Assembly (NCBI GenBank): GCA_900539775.1 | Contig: UQDL01000007.1 | Location: 13,474 to 77,473 of the forward strand | From: an uncultured Anaerotruncus sp. | Lineage (GTDB): Bacteria > Bacillota > Clostridia > Oscillospirales > Acutalibacteraceae | DNA: 64,000 bases | Direction: 5' to 3' | Shown here: in pieces, positions 40,832 to 49,822 of the stretch | Layout of the letters: the number at the start of each line of letters is the position of its first letter | Position numbering within the stretch: the first letter of the stretch is position 1 | Notes under the pieces: generated by a model | What the model saw: only the letters and a program-made list of their open reading frames with translations | Database searches by the model: none | What the model was told of the DNA's origin: nothing | Made by a program: the position numbers and the translations under genes

Positions 40832-41851
40832 ATGAAAACCGAGCTTGAAGAAATCAGAAAAGCCGCAAAAAAGGCGCTTGATTCCTTTGACACCAAGGAG
40901 CAAATCGAAGAAGCAAGAATTAAATACCTTGGCAAAAAAGGTGAGCTTACTTCAATTTTGAAGCAGATGGGCAAGCTTTCCGCTGAGGAAAGGCCCGTTA
41001 TCGGCCAGCTTGCCAATGAAATAAGAGCCGATATTGAAAAGAAAATAGCTGAAAAAAGCGCTCAAATCAAAGAGGCAGAGCTTAAGCACAGGCTTGAAAA
41101 CGAAGCAATTGACGTTACAATGCCGGGCAAGGAGCCTGAAATAGGCCATAAGCACCCTCTTTCCATTGTGCTTGACGAAATCAAAGAAATATTTATGGGA
41201 ATGGGCTTTGATGTTGCCGAGGGACCGGAAGTTGAATATGATTATTATAACTTTGAAGCGCTCAACATTCCGAAAGGTCACCCTGCAAGAGACACGCAGG
41301 ACACTTTCTATATTGACGACAATATAGTTTTAAGAACGCAAACATCACCCATTCAAATCAGATATATGGAAAAGCATGAGCCTCCGTTCAGAATGATTGC
41401 ACCGGGCAGAGTTTTCCGCTCAGATGCGGTAGATGCAACTCACTCTCCCCTTTTCCATCAAATCGAAGGGCTTGTTGTTGACAAGGGTGTTACAATGGCA
41501 GACCTTAAAGGAACACTTGAGGCATTTGCAAAACGCCTTTACGGCGAAAATACAAAAATCAGGCTTCGCCCCCACCATTTCCCGTTTACGGAGCCAAGCT
41601 GTGAAATTGACGTTTCTTGCTTTAAATGCGGCGGCAAGGGCTGCCCGATGTGCAAGGGCGAGGGTTGGATTGAAATTCTCGGCGGCGGCATGGTGCACCC
41701 AAAGGTGCTTAAAAACGGCGGTGTTGACCCTGAAGAATACAGCGGCTTTGCATTCGGCGTTGGCCTTGAAAGGCTTGTTATGTTCCGCTTCAACATAGAC
41801 GATATGAGATTACTTTACGAAAACGACACAAGATTTTTGAATCAATTTTAA
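40832..41851 (+). CDS. pheS: Phenylalanyl-tRNA synthetase alpha subunit
   Basis: PheS carries the catalytic site of the alpha2-beta2 enzyme that charges tRNA-Phe. The 339-residue protein has an N-terminal coiled coil (residues 1-90), then class II motifs: GFDVAEGPEVE with HPARDTQDTFY (motif 1 region), HEPPFRMIAPGRVFRSD (motif 2) and GFAFGVGLERLVMFRF (motif 3). A CFKCGGKGCPMCKGEGW Cys cluster is present, as in many Firmicutes. GAAAGGAAG precedes the ATG. It is controlled by the T-box upstream and followed by pheT after 14 bases. Confidence 0.98.
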   Translation: MKTELEEIRKAAKKALDSFDTKEQIEEARIKYLGKKGELTSILKQMGKLSAEERPVIGQLANEIRADIEKKIAEKSAQIKEAELKHRLENEAIDVTMPGKEPEIGHKHPLSIVLDEIKEIFMGMGFDVAEGPEVEYDYYNFEALNIPKGHPARDTQDTFYIDDNIVLRTQTSPIQIRYMEKHEPPFRMIAPGRVFRSDAVDATHSPLFHQIEGLVVDKGVTMADLKGTLEAFAKRLYGENTKIRLRPHHFPFTEPSCEIDVSCFKCGGKGCPMCKGEGWIEILGGGMVHPKVLKNGGVDPEEYSGFAFGVGLERLVMFRFNIDDMRLLYENDTRFLNQF

Positions 41852-41865
41852 GGAGGTGCAAAACA

Positions 41866-44268
41866 ATGGTTTTATCAAGAAGATGGCTTAAAGATTATGT
41901 TAATTTAGATGATATTTCAGATAAAGAGTTTTGCGACGAAATGACTCTTTCGGGCTCAAAGGTTGAAGAATTCAAAAAAGAAGGCAGCGAGCTTGAAAAC
42001 ATTGTTGTTGGTCAAATCAAATCACTTGAGCGCCACCCCGATTCCGATCATCTTTGGATTTGCAAGGTTGATGTCGGCACGGAAGCAGACGAGCAAATCG
42101 TTACAGGCGCCCAAAATCTTTCCGTTGGCGATTATGTGCCTGCGGCACTTCCCGGCGCAACGGTTTACAACAGAAAAGACCACTGCATAGAAAAAATCAA
42201 AAAAGGCAAGCTAAGGGGTGTTGAATCAAACGGAATGCTTTGCTCGTTTGATGAGCTTGGACTTACACAAAATGATTTCCCTTATGCAACTGCAGACGGC
42301 ATATTTATTTTGGGCGACGATTGCGACCACACTCCGGGCGAGGACATTCGCAAGGCTATCGGTTACGATGACACATGCGTTGAATTTGAAATCACATCAA
42401 ACCGCTGCGATTGTATGTCCGTAACAGGACTTGCCCGTGAAGCGGCAGCAACGTTCAACAGAGATTTTGTATTAAAGGCACCTGTTGTTAAATCCGGAAG
42501 CGGCGATGTTAACAAAATGCTTAAAGTTAACATTCAGGAACCCGATAAATGCTATCGCTACACCGGCGCCGTTGTTGAAAATGTTCGAGTTAAAGAAAGC
42601 CCCCGCTGGCTCAGAGAAAGACTTCGCGCAAGCGGTGTTCGCCCGATCAGCAACATTGTTGACATAACCAATTATGTTATGCTTGAATTCGGCCAGCCGA
42701 TGCACGCATTTGACCTTCGCTTTTTGGAGGGCAACACCGTTAATGTGAGAAATGCCGTGAATGGCGAAAAAATCACCACGCTGGACGGTGTTGAGCGTGA
42801 ACTTGATGACACAATGCTTGTTATTGCAGATGAAAAGAAGCCCGTTGCCGTTGCAGGCGTTATGGGCGGCGAATACAGCGGCATTATGGAAGACACCTCA
42901 ACAATTGTTTTTGAATCAGCTTGCTTTAACGGTTTGTCCGTAAGAAGCACGGCAAAAGCACTCGGCATGAGAACCGAGGCTTCAAGCCGTTATGAAAAAG
43001 AGCTTGATCCCGGCGCAACAATGAATGCGCTTATGAGAGCGCTTGAGCTTGTGCAGCAGCTTGACGCCGGCGATGTGGTAAACGGTGTTGTAGACTGCTT
43101 TGTTAAGCCAAAGAAACCCGCAAAGGTTAAATTTGATTATAACTGGATAAATAATTTTATCGGCATCAACCTCAGCGAGGCAGAGCAAAAGAAAATTCTT
43201 GAAAAGATTGAATTCACATTTGATGATGAAGGCAACATTGTGGCTCCCCCATTCAGAAACGATATTGAGCATATTGCCGACATATCGGAGGAGGTTGCTC
43301 GCTTTTACGGCTACCATAACATTCCAAACAGAATGCTCAGCGGTGTTGCAGTAGGCAAGCTTACCGATTGGCAAAAATACATTCGCTCAATGAACGAAGC
43401 ATTGATTGCCTGCGGCTGCACGGAAACATCTACATTCAGCTTTATCAGCCCGAAGGCATACGACAAAATAAATCTTGACAAAAATGATCCTCAAAGAGAA
43501 TCGGTTGTTATCAGAAATCCTCTTGGCGAAGACACAAGCATTATGAGAACAACAATTCTGCCATCCATGCTTGATGTGCTTTCTCACAACTACAACCACA
43601 AAAACGAAAAAGCCTGCCTTTATGAAATCGGCACTGTTTATCAACCTACAGAAAAGGGCAAGCTTCCGATAGAAAGCCAAAAAGCAGCAATCGGAATTTA
43701 CGGCGGCAACGCAGATTACTATTCTCTTAAAGGCATAGTTGAAAAAGTGCTTGATATGCTCAACACAAAAGAATACGATGTTGTGCCCGTTAAAGACGAT
43801 CCGTCTTTCCATCCCGGCAGAACGGCAAGATTTGTTGTTGACGGTAAGGTGCTTGCAGAGCTTGGCGAAATTCACCCAACCGTTGCTGAAAACTATAATA
43901 TCGGCACACGTGTTTATGTGGCTGAAATTGATGTTAACACCGCATATGAAAACAGGCAGCCCGGAAAAACGCACAAACCGCTGCCGAAATTCCCTGCCGT
44001 AACCCGTGACCTTGCGTTTGTTTGCGACAGAGAAATTCCCGTTCTTTCGCTTGAAAAGGCAATAGGAGAAGCTGTTGGCAAAACCCTTGAAAAGGTTAAA
44101 CTTTTTGATGTTTACGAAGGCTCTCAAATTGAAAAAGGCAAAAAGAGCGTTGCTTTCAACATCAGAATGAGAAGTGCAGACAAAACACTTACGGATGATG
44201 AAGCCGATGCAGCGATGAAGCGTGTTATCAAATCATTGGATAAACTAGGCATTAGCTTACGCTCTTGA
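41866..44268 (+). CDS. pheT: Phenylalanyl-tRNA synthetase beta subunit
   Basis: PheT is the editing and tRNA-binding subunit. The 800-residue protein starts VLSRRWLKDYVNLDDISD, has the EMAP-like tRNA-binding domain (VVGQIKSLERHPDSDHLWICKVDVG, about 45-70), the B3/B4 editing domain (VTNYVMLEFGQPMHAFD region), the B5 domain, a degenerate class II fold and the C-terminal ferredoxin-like anticodon-binding domain (FPAVTRDLAFVCD). Length is normal. AGGAGGTG lies ahead of the ATG. A weak A/T-only hairpin follows the stop. Confidence 0.98.
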   Translation: MVLSRRWLKDYVNLDDISDKEFCDEMTLSGSKVEEFKKEGSELENIVVGQIKSLERHPDSDHLWICKVDVGTEADEQIVTGAQNLSVGDYVPAALPGATVYNRKDHCIEKIKKGKLRGVESNGMLCSFDELGLTQNDFPYATADGIFILGDDCDHTPGEDIRKAIGYDDTCVEFEITSNRCDCMSVTGLAREAAATFNRDFVLKAPVVKSGSGDVNKMLKVNIQEPDKCYRYTGAVVENVRVKESPRWLRERLRASGVRPISNIVDITNYVMLEFGQPMHAFDLRFLEGNTVNVRNAVNGEKITTLDGVERELDDTMLVIADEKKPVAVAGVMGGEYSGIMEDTSTIVFESACFNGLSVRSTAKALGMRTEASSRYEKELDPGATMNALMRALELVQQLDAGDVVNGVVDCFVKPKKPAKVKFDYNWINNFIGINLSEAEQKKILEKIEFTFDDEGNIVAPPFRNDIEHIADISEEVARFYGYHNIPNRMLSGVAVGKLTDWQKYIRSMNEALIACGCTETSTFSFISPKAYDKINLDKNDPQRESVVIRNPLGEDTSIMRTTILPSMLDVLSHNYNHKNEKACLYEIGTVYQPTEKGKLPIESQKAAIGIYGGNADYYSLKGIVEKVLDMLNTKEYDVVPVKDDPSFHPGRTARFVVDGKVLAELGEIHPTVAENYNIGTRVYVAEIDVNTAYENRQPGKTHKPLPKFPAVTRDLAFVCDREIPVLSLEKAIGEAVGKTLEKVKLFDVYEGSQIEKGKKSVAFNIRMRSADKTLTDDEADAAMKRVIKSLDKLGISLRS

Positions 44269-44321
44269 TGCAAAAAATAAGCATTTTTTACCTATTTTTT
44301 ACAAATATTAAAAAATTTTAG

Positions 44322-44350
44322 TTGTAATCAAGGCAAAAATTGTATATAAT
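44322..44350 (+). promoter_or_regulatory. Promoter of the ireB unit
   Basis: TTGTAA, 17 bases, TATAAT, 36 bases before the GTG start. Confidence 0.75.
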
Positions 44351-44386
44351 GATGTTGTATATTGTTAAGCAGGAGGTGACTTTACT

Positions 44387-44632
44387 GTGACAGATAAAAC
44401 AATGACCTTTAAACTCGGCGACGATCATGAGGACTATATGAGGGACACGCTTACCCAGGTGTTTGATGCACTTAAAGAAAAAGGCTACAACCCAATTAAC
44501 CAAATCGTTGGCTATATTCTTTCGGAAGACCCCACTTATATAACCACGCATAATAATGCAAGAAGCCTTATTCGTAAAATAGACCGAGATGAATTGCTTG
44601 CAGAAATGGTAAAGTCTTATCTTAACACCTAA
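44387..44632 (+). CDS. ireB: IreB-family regulatory phosphoprotein (UPF0297)
   Basis: An 81-residue protein starting TDKTMTFKLGDD and containing EKGYNPINQIVGYILSEDPTYITTHNNAR, the near-invariant core of the IreB/UPF0297 family. In Enterococcus faecalis IreB is phosphorylated on Thr by the kinase IreK and affects cephalosporin resistance; the Thr at position 5-7 here would correspond. The start is GTG behind AGGAGGTG. In most Firmicutes it is followed by ruvX and a DUF1292 gene; here a different small gene follows. Confidence 0.93.
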   Translation: MTDKTMTFKLGDDHEDYMRDTLTQVFDALKEKGYNPINQIVGYILSEDPTYITTHNNARSLIRKIDRDELLAEMVKSYLNT

Positions 44633-44670
44633 AGATACACAACAAAATAATTTATAAAGGAGGGTTTTCT

Positions 44671-44961
44671 TTGGCAGAATTTAAAGATACATTTCTTACC
44701 TACAAAGGAAAGCCTTTGGTAAGATGCGGCAAAACCATATATTATGGTGATATGGCAGATCCGTTTGTTGCCTGCCTTCAAATTCAATCCGATAAAGAAT
44801 TTAAGGATATTAAACTTTCGGACAAGGTGCTTGTTCAAATTATAAACACCGATCCGCAAGTGGGCCCAAAAGAAAAAATCGTTAAAAAAAGCGAAAAAGA
44901 GGGCATATTCAACGCACTTGATTTAGGTGCGGTTTGGCTTCAGAGAGAATTGAAGAAATAA
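44671..44961 (+). CDS. Conserved-looking small protein of unknown function downstream of ireB
   Basis: A 96-residue soluble protein with a TTG start behind GGAGGG. It reads as an alpha/beta fold: TFLTYKGKPLVRCGKTIYYGD, then DPFVACLQIQSDKEFKDI, KVLVQIINTDPQ and a Lys-rich helix ending AVWLQRELKK. I do not recognise the family. It lies 38 bases after ireB and before a terminator, so it is probably cotranscribed with ireB, in the place where ruvX or DUF1292 usually stands. Confidence 0.75.
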   Translation: MAEFKDTFLTYKGKPLVRCGKTIYYGDMADPFVACLQIQSDKEFKDIKLSDKVLVQIINTDPQVGPKEKIVKKSEKEGIFNALDLGAVWLQRELKK

Positions 44962-44993
44962 CAAAAACGCACACCCTGTGCGGTGTGCGTTTT
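44962..44993 (+). terminator. Terminator of the ireB unit
   Basis: AAAACGCACAC and GTGTGCGTTTT form an 11-base stem around a short loop, ending in TTTTCT. Confidence 0.85.
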
Positions 44994-45044
44994 CTCATAA
45001 ACAAGCATACAAAACAAGTGTTTTAGATAATTAACGATAAATTC

Positions 45045-45057
45045 ACAAACTGTTTGT
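45045..45057. promoter_or_regulatory. Possible autoregulatory operator of the XRE gene
   Basis: ACAAAC T GTTTGT is a 13-base perfect palindrome located 25 bases before the start codon of the XRE-family gene. Confidence 0.4.
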
Positions 45058-45082
45058 TTATTTGCTTAGCGGAGGAAAATTG

Positions 45083-45307
45083 ATGAAAAACATTAAATTG
45101 ATGAGAGTAACAAACGACTACACTCAATTAAAATTGCAAATGGAAACAGGCATAAGCCAAAGCATGCTTTCAAAATATGAAAGCGGAGATTTAATTCCAA
45201 CAACAGAAAATTTAATGATTCTTGCAGATTTTTATAACACAAGCCTTGATTTTTTGATGGACAGAACCGATAAAAAAGAGCCCTATCCTCTGAAGAAAAA
45301 TAAATAA
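45083..45307 (+). CDS. XRE-family helix-turn-helix regulator
   Basis: A 74-residue protein consisting of one Cro/CI-type helix-turn-helix: NIKLMRVTNDYTQLKLQMETGISQSMLSKYESGDLIPTTENLMILADFY, followed by NTSLDFLMDRTDKK, the common ending of this class. The ATG at 45083 has GGAGG upstream. No target gene lies next to it; the palindrome at 45045-45057 suggests autoregulation. Confidence 0.9.
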   Translation: MKNIKLMRVTNDYTQLKLQMETGISQSMLSKYESGDLIPTTENLMILADFYNTSLDFLMDRTDKKEPYPLKKNK

Positions 45308-45380
45308 AGCAATTTTAAACCGAAAATTACATTAGCCTTGTGCGTTTTTTAAGAATTGCACAAGGCTATATTATTGCGCA

Positions 45381-45419
45381 AAAAGCCTGCAAGCACAACC
45401 GTGTTTACAGGCTTTTTTA
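45381..45419. terminator. Bidirectional terminator after the XRE gene
   Basis: AAAAGCCTG pairs with CAGGCTTTT, with a T-run on the plus side and T residues on the minus side as well. Another hairpin, AGCCTTGTGC/GCACAAGGCT (45332-45367), lies just before it without a T-run. Confidence 0.8.
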
Positions 45420-45423
45420 TGAT

Positions 45424-46521
45424 TTATTTTACGGATGCTATAATTTCATTCATTTGATCCATTTTGCGTTCCATATCGGCAACAAGAGCGAACTGGTTTT
45501 TTGCACGCACAAGATTATGCTCCGGATAATCTGTTTTAAAATAAGTGTCTCCGTTTAAATAATCCGCCAAGAAACGCATACCGCATTCAAAGGTCATCAG
45601 CAAAGAGGCAAACGCAAGATTATCTTTTTCTGCCTTATTAAAGCTTCCGCCTGCTTCCGAAAGGAAACCTTCCGCATATGCCTTAAAATAATCAAGGCTG
45701 AGTGAAACCTTGCTTAAATCGGCTTCATCTTCCACTGCCGTATTTGCGCCGAAGCGAATTGAATCGCCAAAATCATAGAGTGCAAGCCCCGGCATAACAG
45801 TGTCCAAATCAATAACGCAAATTGCCTTTGTGCTGTTTGCATCAAACATAACGTTATTAAGCTTAGTGTCGTTATGGGTTACTCTGATTGGCAGCTCGCC
45901 TGAATCAATCATATTAACAAGGCGAGAGCAAATTTCCTTTCTTGAGCAGACGAATTCAATTTCATCACGGCACGAATCTTTTCTGCCGGAAAGATTATTC
46001 TCAACAGCCGGCAAAAATTCATTTTTAAACCTATATGCCGTATTGTGAAAATTCGGAATTGTTTCATAAAGAGAATCGGCAGGAAAATCCGAAAGAAGCC
46101 TTTGGAATTTACCGAAAGCTATGCCGCTTTCCTTAAAAAGCTCCGGGCTGTCCACACTGTTATAGCTGACTGAATCGGTAACGAAAATATAAGAACGATA
46201 GCAATCGCCGTTTGAAGCTTTATAAAATTTATCTCCGTTCTTGGTTTTTATGAAATGAAGCGTTTCCCTGTTTTCATCTCCGCCCGATTTTTTGATTTCG
46301 TTTCTGAGATAAGAAGTAACACTGAAAACATTTTCCATAAGATTTTCTATATTTTTGAAAATTCCGGTGTTTATCTTTTGGATGATATACTTACATTCCT
46401 CACCGCCGTTATTATAAGTTGCAAGGTAAGTTGTGTTTATATGACCCGAACCGAAAATTTCACAATTTTGAAGTTCGCCTTTAAAATCAAATTGACTTAT
46501 AACCTCGTCTAATATTGACAT
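45424..46521 (-). CDS. APH-fold sugar kinase, N-acetylhexosamine 1-kinase (NahK)-like
   Basis: The 365-residue protein belongs to the aminoglycoside phosphotransferase fold. It has FGSGHINTTYLA near the N-terminus, the catalytic loop THNDTKLNNVMFD (about 232-244) and CVIDLDTVMPGLALYDFGDSIRFGA, the pattern of bifidobacterial NahK, which phosphorylates GlcNAc or GalNAc at C1 during use of lacto-N-biose and mucin cores. No lacto-N-biose phosphorylase lies nearby, so the substrate is inferred. Start at 46521 behind TAGGAGG. It has its own promoter. Confidence 0.82.
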   Translation of the reverse strand: MSILDEVISQFDFKGELQNCEIFGSGHINTTYLATYNNGGEECKYIIQKINTGIFKNIENLMENVFSVTSYLRNEIKKSGGDENRETLHFIKTKNGDKFYKASNGDCYRSYIFVTDSVSYNSVDSPELFKESGIAFGKFQRLLSDFPADSLYETIPNFHNTAYRFKNEFLPAVENNLSGRKDSCRDEIEFVCSRKEICSRLVNMIDSGELPIRVTHNDTKLNNVMFDANSTKAICVIDLDTVMPGLALYDFGDSIRFGANTAVEDEADLSKVSLSLDYFKAYAEGFLSEAGGSFNKAEKDNLAFASLLMTFECGMRFLADYLNGDTYFKTDYPEHNLVRAKNQFALVADMERKMDQMNEIIASVK

Positions 46522-46563
46522 AATACGCCTCCTAAGGGCTTTTTTCATTGAATAATTTATATT

Positions 46564-46592
46564 ATTTTATCACATTGAAAGATATTTGTAAA
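46564..46592 (-). promoter_or_regulatory. Promoter of the NahK-like kinase gene
   Basis: On the minus strand TTTACA, 17 bases, TAAAAT. Confidence 0.65.
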
Positions 46593-46675
46593 CAACAATA
46601 TTTTTTGCAAAATTCACTGACAGGTGGGATTCTGTTAGAACGATTTAATAAAGGCAACCCACAATAAAAATCAGC

Positions 46676-46709
46676 GAAAAAAATATGCCAACACTTTCGT
46701 ATTGGCATA
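46676..46709 (-). terminator. Terminator of the efflux adaptor/permease operon
   Basis: On the minus strand TATGCCAA pairs with TTGGCATA, followed by TTTTTTTC. Confidence 0.88.
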
Positions 46710-46767
46710 CATTTATTAAATTAAAATCGGCGAAATTTGCCGCATGCAAATGCTTATAAGCCAATCA

Positions 46768-48015
46768 TCATTCTCTGCGCAAAGCCTCAATCGGGCTCAT
46801 TTTAGCAGCCTTTCTTGCGGGATAAATGCCGAAGAACAAGCCCACTCCGCAAGAGAACAAAAGCGCAATTGCTATAACACCTATATTAACATCCGGTGTA
46901 ATTCCTATAATTGAGCAACCCGCAAAAGCGCCGGCAATGCCCAAAACCGTGCCTATAACACCGCCTATAAGGCAGAGTATAACCGATTCCGTAAGGAATT
47001 GAAGAGTTATGGTTTTTGTTTTTGCGCCCAGCGATTTTCTGATACCTATTTCTCTCGTTCGCTCCGTTACCGAAACAAGCATTATATTCATAACGCCTAT
47101 ACCGCCTACAATAAGTGAAATAGCACCTACGGCAGCAATAAACGCAGTAAGAATTGAAATGATGGTATCCACAAGCTCAACATAAGTTGCCATATCCTGA
47201 GCCACATAAATTGAATTTGAATAATTGCCGTGAGCCGCTTTAAGGTAGTTTACCGTGGCATTACCGATGGCATTGTTATTGGCATTGGTTTCGCCGATTA
47301 CAAAAACTGCGGAAACAACCGGATCACTGCCGGTAAGCTGTGAAAGCGTTGTGCAAGGCATAAAGAGAGCTATGGTAAGTTTATCACCCGTTTGGAACAT
47401 ATCTCCGAGCGAGCCTGCGCCGCCCATACTGTTTACAAGCGAATCAATATCTGCAACGCCTGCAACCTTAACCTTCATTGCGCTTCCCGACGAGGACAAA
47501 GTTAAATACTGCCCCGTTGCATCCTCATACCCGAATGCGAGCTTTGCACTTTCCGTGCCTATTATCGCCACCGGCGAGGCGGCATTATATTCTTCATCGG
47601 TAAAAAACCTGCCGTACTTAGTGCCGTCCGGCAGCACAAACTGAGCATCGGAGTTTACACCGATCATCATAACTGTTGCTTCTTTTTCATTAACATCAAT
47701 GGTGGACTTAGCAAAGCCCATCATCATAGGCGAGCAGCGATCAACGCCGCTTACCTTTTTCTTGATATTTGCAACATCATCAAGTGTTATATAATCATTG
47801 TCGGTTGCCTGAGTTGTATCAACCGAAACAAGCACGGCATTAGAGCCCATATCCTCAATAAGAGAAACTATATAATCCCTTGCACCTGTGCCGGCGCTTA
47901 CAATCATAATAACCGAGCCGACGCCGATTATAATGCCAAGCATCGTTAACAAAGAGCGCATCCAATTAGCTTTTATGCACTTGATGGCAATTTTTAAGCT
48001 TTCAGAAATATTCAT
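46768..48015 (-). CDS. MacB-type ABC transporter permease
   Basis: The 415-residue protein has the MacB/FtsX topology: N-terminal membrane helix (about 20-45, LLTMLGIIIGVGSVIMIVS), a large extracellular MacB-PCD domain, and three C-terminal helices, with the cytoplasmic coupling motif ERTREIGIRKSLGAKTKTI. Such permeases work with an ATPase and an adaptor to export peptides, drugs or lipoproteins. The adaptor gene is immediately upstream (12-base gap). The matching ATPase is not in this operon; a MacB/LolD-type ATPase lies at 58309-59055. Confidence 0.92.
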   Translation of the reverse strand: MNISESLKIAIKCIKANWMRSLLTMLGIIIGVGSVIMIVSAGTGARDYIVSLIEDMGSNAVLVSVDTTQATDNDYITLDDVANIKKKVSGVDRCSPMMMGFAKSTIDVNEKEATVMMIGVNSDAQFVLPDGTKYGRFFTDEEYNAASPVAIIGTESAKLAFGYEDATGQYLTLSSSGSAMKVKVAGVADIDSLVNSMGGAGSLGDMFQTGDKLTIALFMPCTTLSQLTGSDPVVSAVFVIGETNANNNAIGNATVNYLKAAHGNYSNSIYVAQDMATYVELVDTIISILTAFIAAVGAISLIVGGIGVMNIMLVSVTERTREIGIRKSLGAKTKTITLQFLTESVILCLIGGVIGTVLGIAGAFAGCSIIGITPDVNIGVIAIALLFSCGVGLFFGIYPARKAAKMSPIEALRRE

Positions 48016-48027
48016 AATGCACTCCGA

Positions 48028-49743
48028 TTATTTAACTTTTACTTCAAATGTGTCCTCTTTATAATCAGAGGAAGGTGTGGAAACAATTTTATCGCCCGCT
48101 TTAATTCCGCTTTTAACTTCATAAGCAGAATCTGAAACGGCACCTGTTTCTATAAGTGTTTTGGAAACCGTTTTATCTTTTTCATTATAGAGATATACAT
48201 ATGTGCCTGTTTTCTGAAGCACAATTGATTCTATAGGAACGGTAACAATATTTTGATGATCGCCTACTGCGATGGTTACATCCGCATCAAAACCTGCGAT
48301 AATGTTTTCATCGGGATCATTTACACTTACCTGAACTTCAACACCGGCACCGCTGCTTGTGAGGCTTGAAAGGCCGCTGATACCTGCCATAGAGCCAACA
48401 GTATCAAGCATTGAGCCTGATGAGCCGCCTGTTGCAACGGGAGCCTTGGAGATGATTTCACCGCTGTAAGTTCCGTATGCCGAATTGATTGTTGCCGGCA
48501 TACCAACCTTAACCTTATGTATATCATATTCGCCGAGAGAAAGCGTAACAACCATTGAATCAAGATTTTCAAGGGTAATGCCCGATGCAAGAAGGCTTGT
48601 GGTTTCACCCGGATAGATATCACAAGCGGTAATAGTGCCGTCAAATGCGGCAGTCCATCCCGCAACAAGTTCTGCGTTTGCTTCATCTATTGCATCAAGA
48701 GCACTTTTGGCAGAATCCATAACCTGCTTTTTGGCAAAAACAGTATCATCAGATGCCTCAAGCTGGAACACCTTTTGCTGAGCATAAAGGGCAGCCAAAT
48801 TAAGCTGTGCCGTTGCAAGCTGCACATTAGGACTGCTTGCAATAGACGAGCCCACTGCGGCCCAATCTATATTTTTAACGGCAGTTTCAATCATATCAAC
48901 AAGAACGCCGCTTTCGATTATAAGCTTTGTTTCATCAATAATGCCTTCTTTGATTGCCTTGGCAACGGCATCGCCAACTGCCTGAGCTATCCTTTCGGGA
49001 TCAAGATTGCCGTTTTCAAGCTGATTTGCAATTTCCTGCATAACAACACGAACAAGTGCGTTTGTTGTTTCTATATCATTGGAAAGTCTGTTAAGAGTGT
49101 TAACAAGATCCGTAAGAGCTTGCACAAGGCCTTCCACGGTAGCCGGATAAGTTACCGGCTCGGTTGTAGTTGTTGTGGTGGCGCTGGTTGAGGCTGTTGT
49201 GGGCCTTGTGGTAGTTGGTCTTGTGGTTGTGGTAGTTGTCGGGAAAGTGATTGTAACTCTGCTTGTTGCCTGAGTTACTGCTTCCCTTTCAAGCTTCTCG
49301 AGCTGCTTTTGAGCATCTTCGATTTTGCTGTTAACATCTGCAAGATTTTCCTTTGCTGTTTTTTGATCGGAAACAGATTGCTTGTAGCTTTTTTTAGCTT
49401 GCTGATAAGTTCCGCTGAGCTGCTTGCGCTGTGAATCAAGAGTGCTTGTGTCAAAGGTTGCAAGTTTATCGCCGGCGCTTACTTTATCGCCAACCTTAAC
49501 AAAAACTTCTTTAACCGTTGCAACGGCGCCAACCTTATATTCTTTGGTTGTGCCTGCCGAAACCTTGCCCGTTGCACTGACAGATTCGCTGATTTCGCCT
49601 GTGCCGATAGTTGTGAGCGAAACGGTTTCTTTCTTTTTTGATTTTGCCGAAACCCCGATAACCGTGCCTATTATAGCAATAACCAAAACTATGGAAATTG
49701 CGGCAATAATCTTTTTCTTGTTGCTTTTCTTTACAGTAGCCAT
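48028..49743 (-). CDS. Efflux membrane fusion protein with a Thr-rich insert
   Basis: A MacA/HlyD-like periplasmic-adaptor type protein (571 residues) of the kind used with MacB permeases in Gram-positive bacteria. It has one N-terminal membrane helix (about 10-30), a biotinyl-lipoyl half (GKVSAGTTKEYKVGAVATVKEVFVKVGDKVSAGDKLATFD), a coiled-coil hairpin, and the second lipoyl and barrel parts with DADVTIAVG and VTVPIESIVLQ. Unusual is an insertion of about 170 residues in the hairpin: a Thr/Pro/Arg tract (TTTTTTRPTTTRPTT and similar) followed by a helical segment rich in Asn and Glu. It is first in a two-gene operon with the permease. Confidence 0.9.
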   Translation of the reverse strand: MATVKKSNKKKIIAAISIVLVIAIIGTVIGVSAKSKKKETVSLTTIGTGEISESVSATGKVSAGTTKEYKVGAVATVKEVFVKVGDKVSAGDKLATFDTSTLDSQRKQLSGTYQQAKKSYKQSVSDQKTAKENLADVNSKIEDAQKQLEKLEREAVTQATSRVTITFPTTTTTTRPTTTRPTTASTSATTTTTTEPVTYPATVEGLVQALTDLVNTLNRLSNDIETTNALVRVVMQEIANQLENGNLDPERIAQAVGDAVAKAIKEGIIDETKLIIESGVLVDMIETAVKNIDWAAVGSSIASSPNVQLATAQLNLAALYAQQKVFQLEASDDTVFAKKQVMDSAKSALDAIDEANAELVAGWTAAFDGTITACDIYPGETTSLLASGITLENLDSMVVTLSLGEYDIHKVKVGMPATINSAYGTYSGEIISKAPVATGGSSGSMLDTVGSMAGISGLSSLTSSGAGVEVQVSVNDPDENIIAGFDADVTIAVGDHQNIVTVPIESIVLQKTGTYVYLYNEKDKTVSKTLIETGAVSDSAYEVKSGIKAGDKIVSTPSSDYKEDTFEVKVK

Positions 49744-49781
49744 TCCACATATACCTCTATATATAATATAATCACTGTTAA

Positions 49782-49822
49782 AAAGGGGCATAAAAAGCCT
49801 GTGCCGCCTTTAATGCCCCTTT
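49782..49822 (-). terminator. Terminator-like hairpin at the very start of the efflux operon transcript
   Basis: On the minus strand AAAGGGGCAT pairs with ATGCCCCTTT and ends in TTTTT. Its 5' arm begins within a few bases of the predicted transcription start, and the adaptor gene starts about 40 bases beyond. Suggests attenuation. Confidence 0.75.

Noticed and set aside
43387..44127. 246-codon ORF opposite pheT
   Set aside because: Antisense shadow of pheT with biased composition and no homology that I recognise.
44271..44310. Strong terminator after pheT
   Set aside because: The only hairpin is AAAAAT/ATTTTT without GC pairs, too weak to list with confidence.
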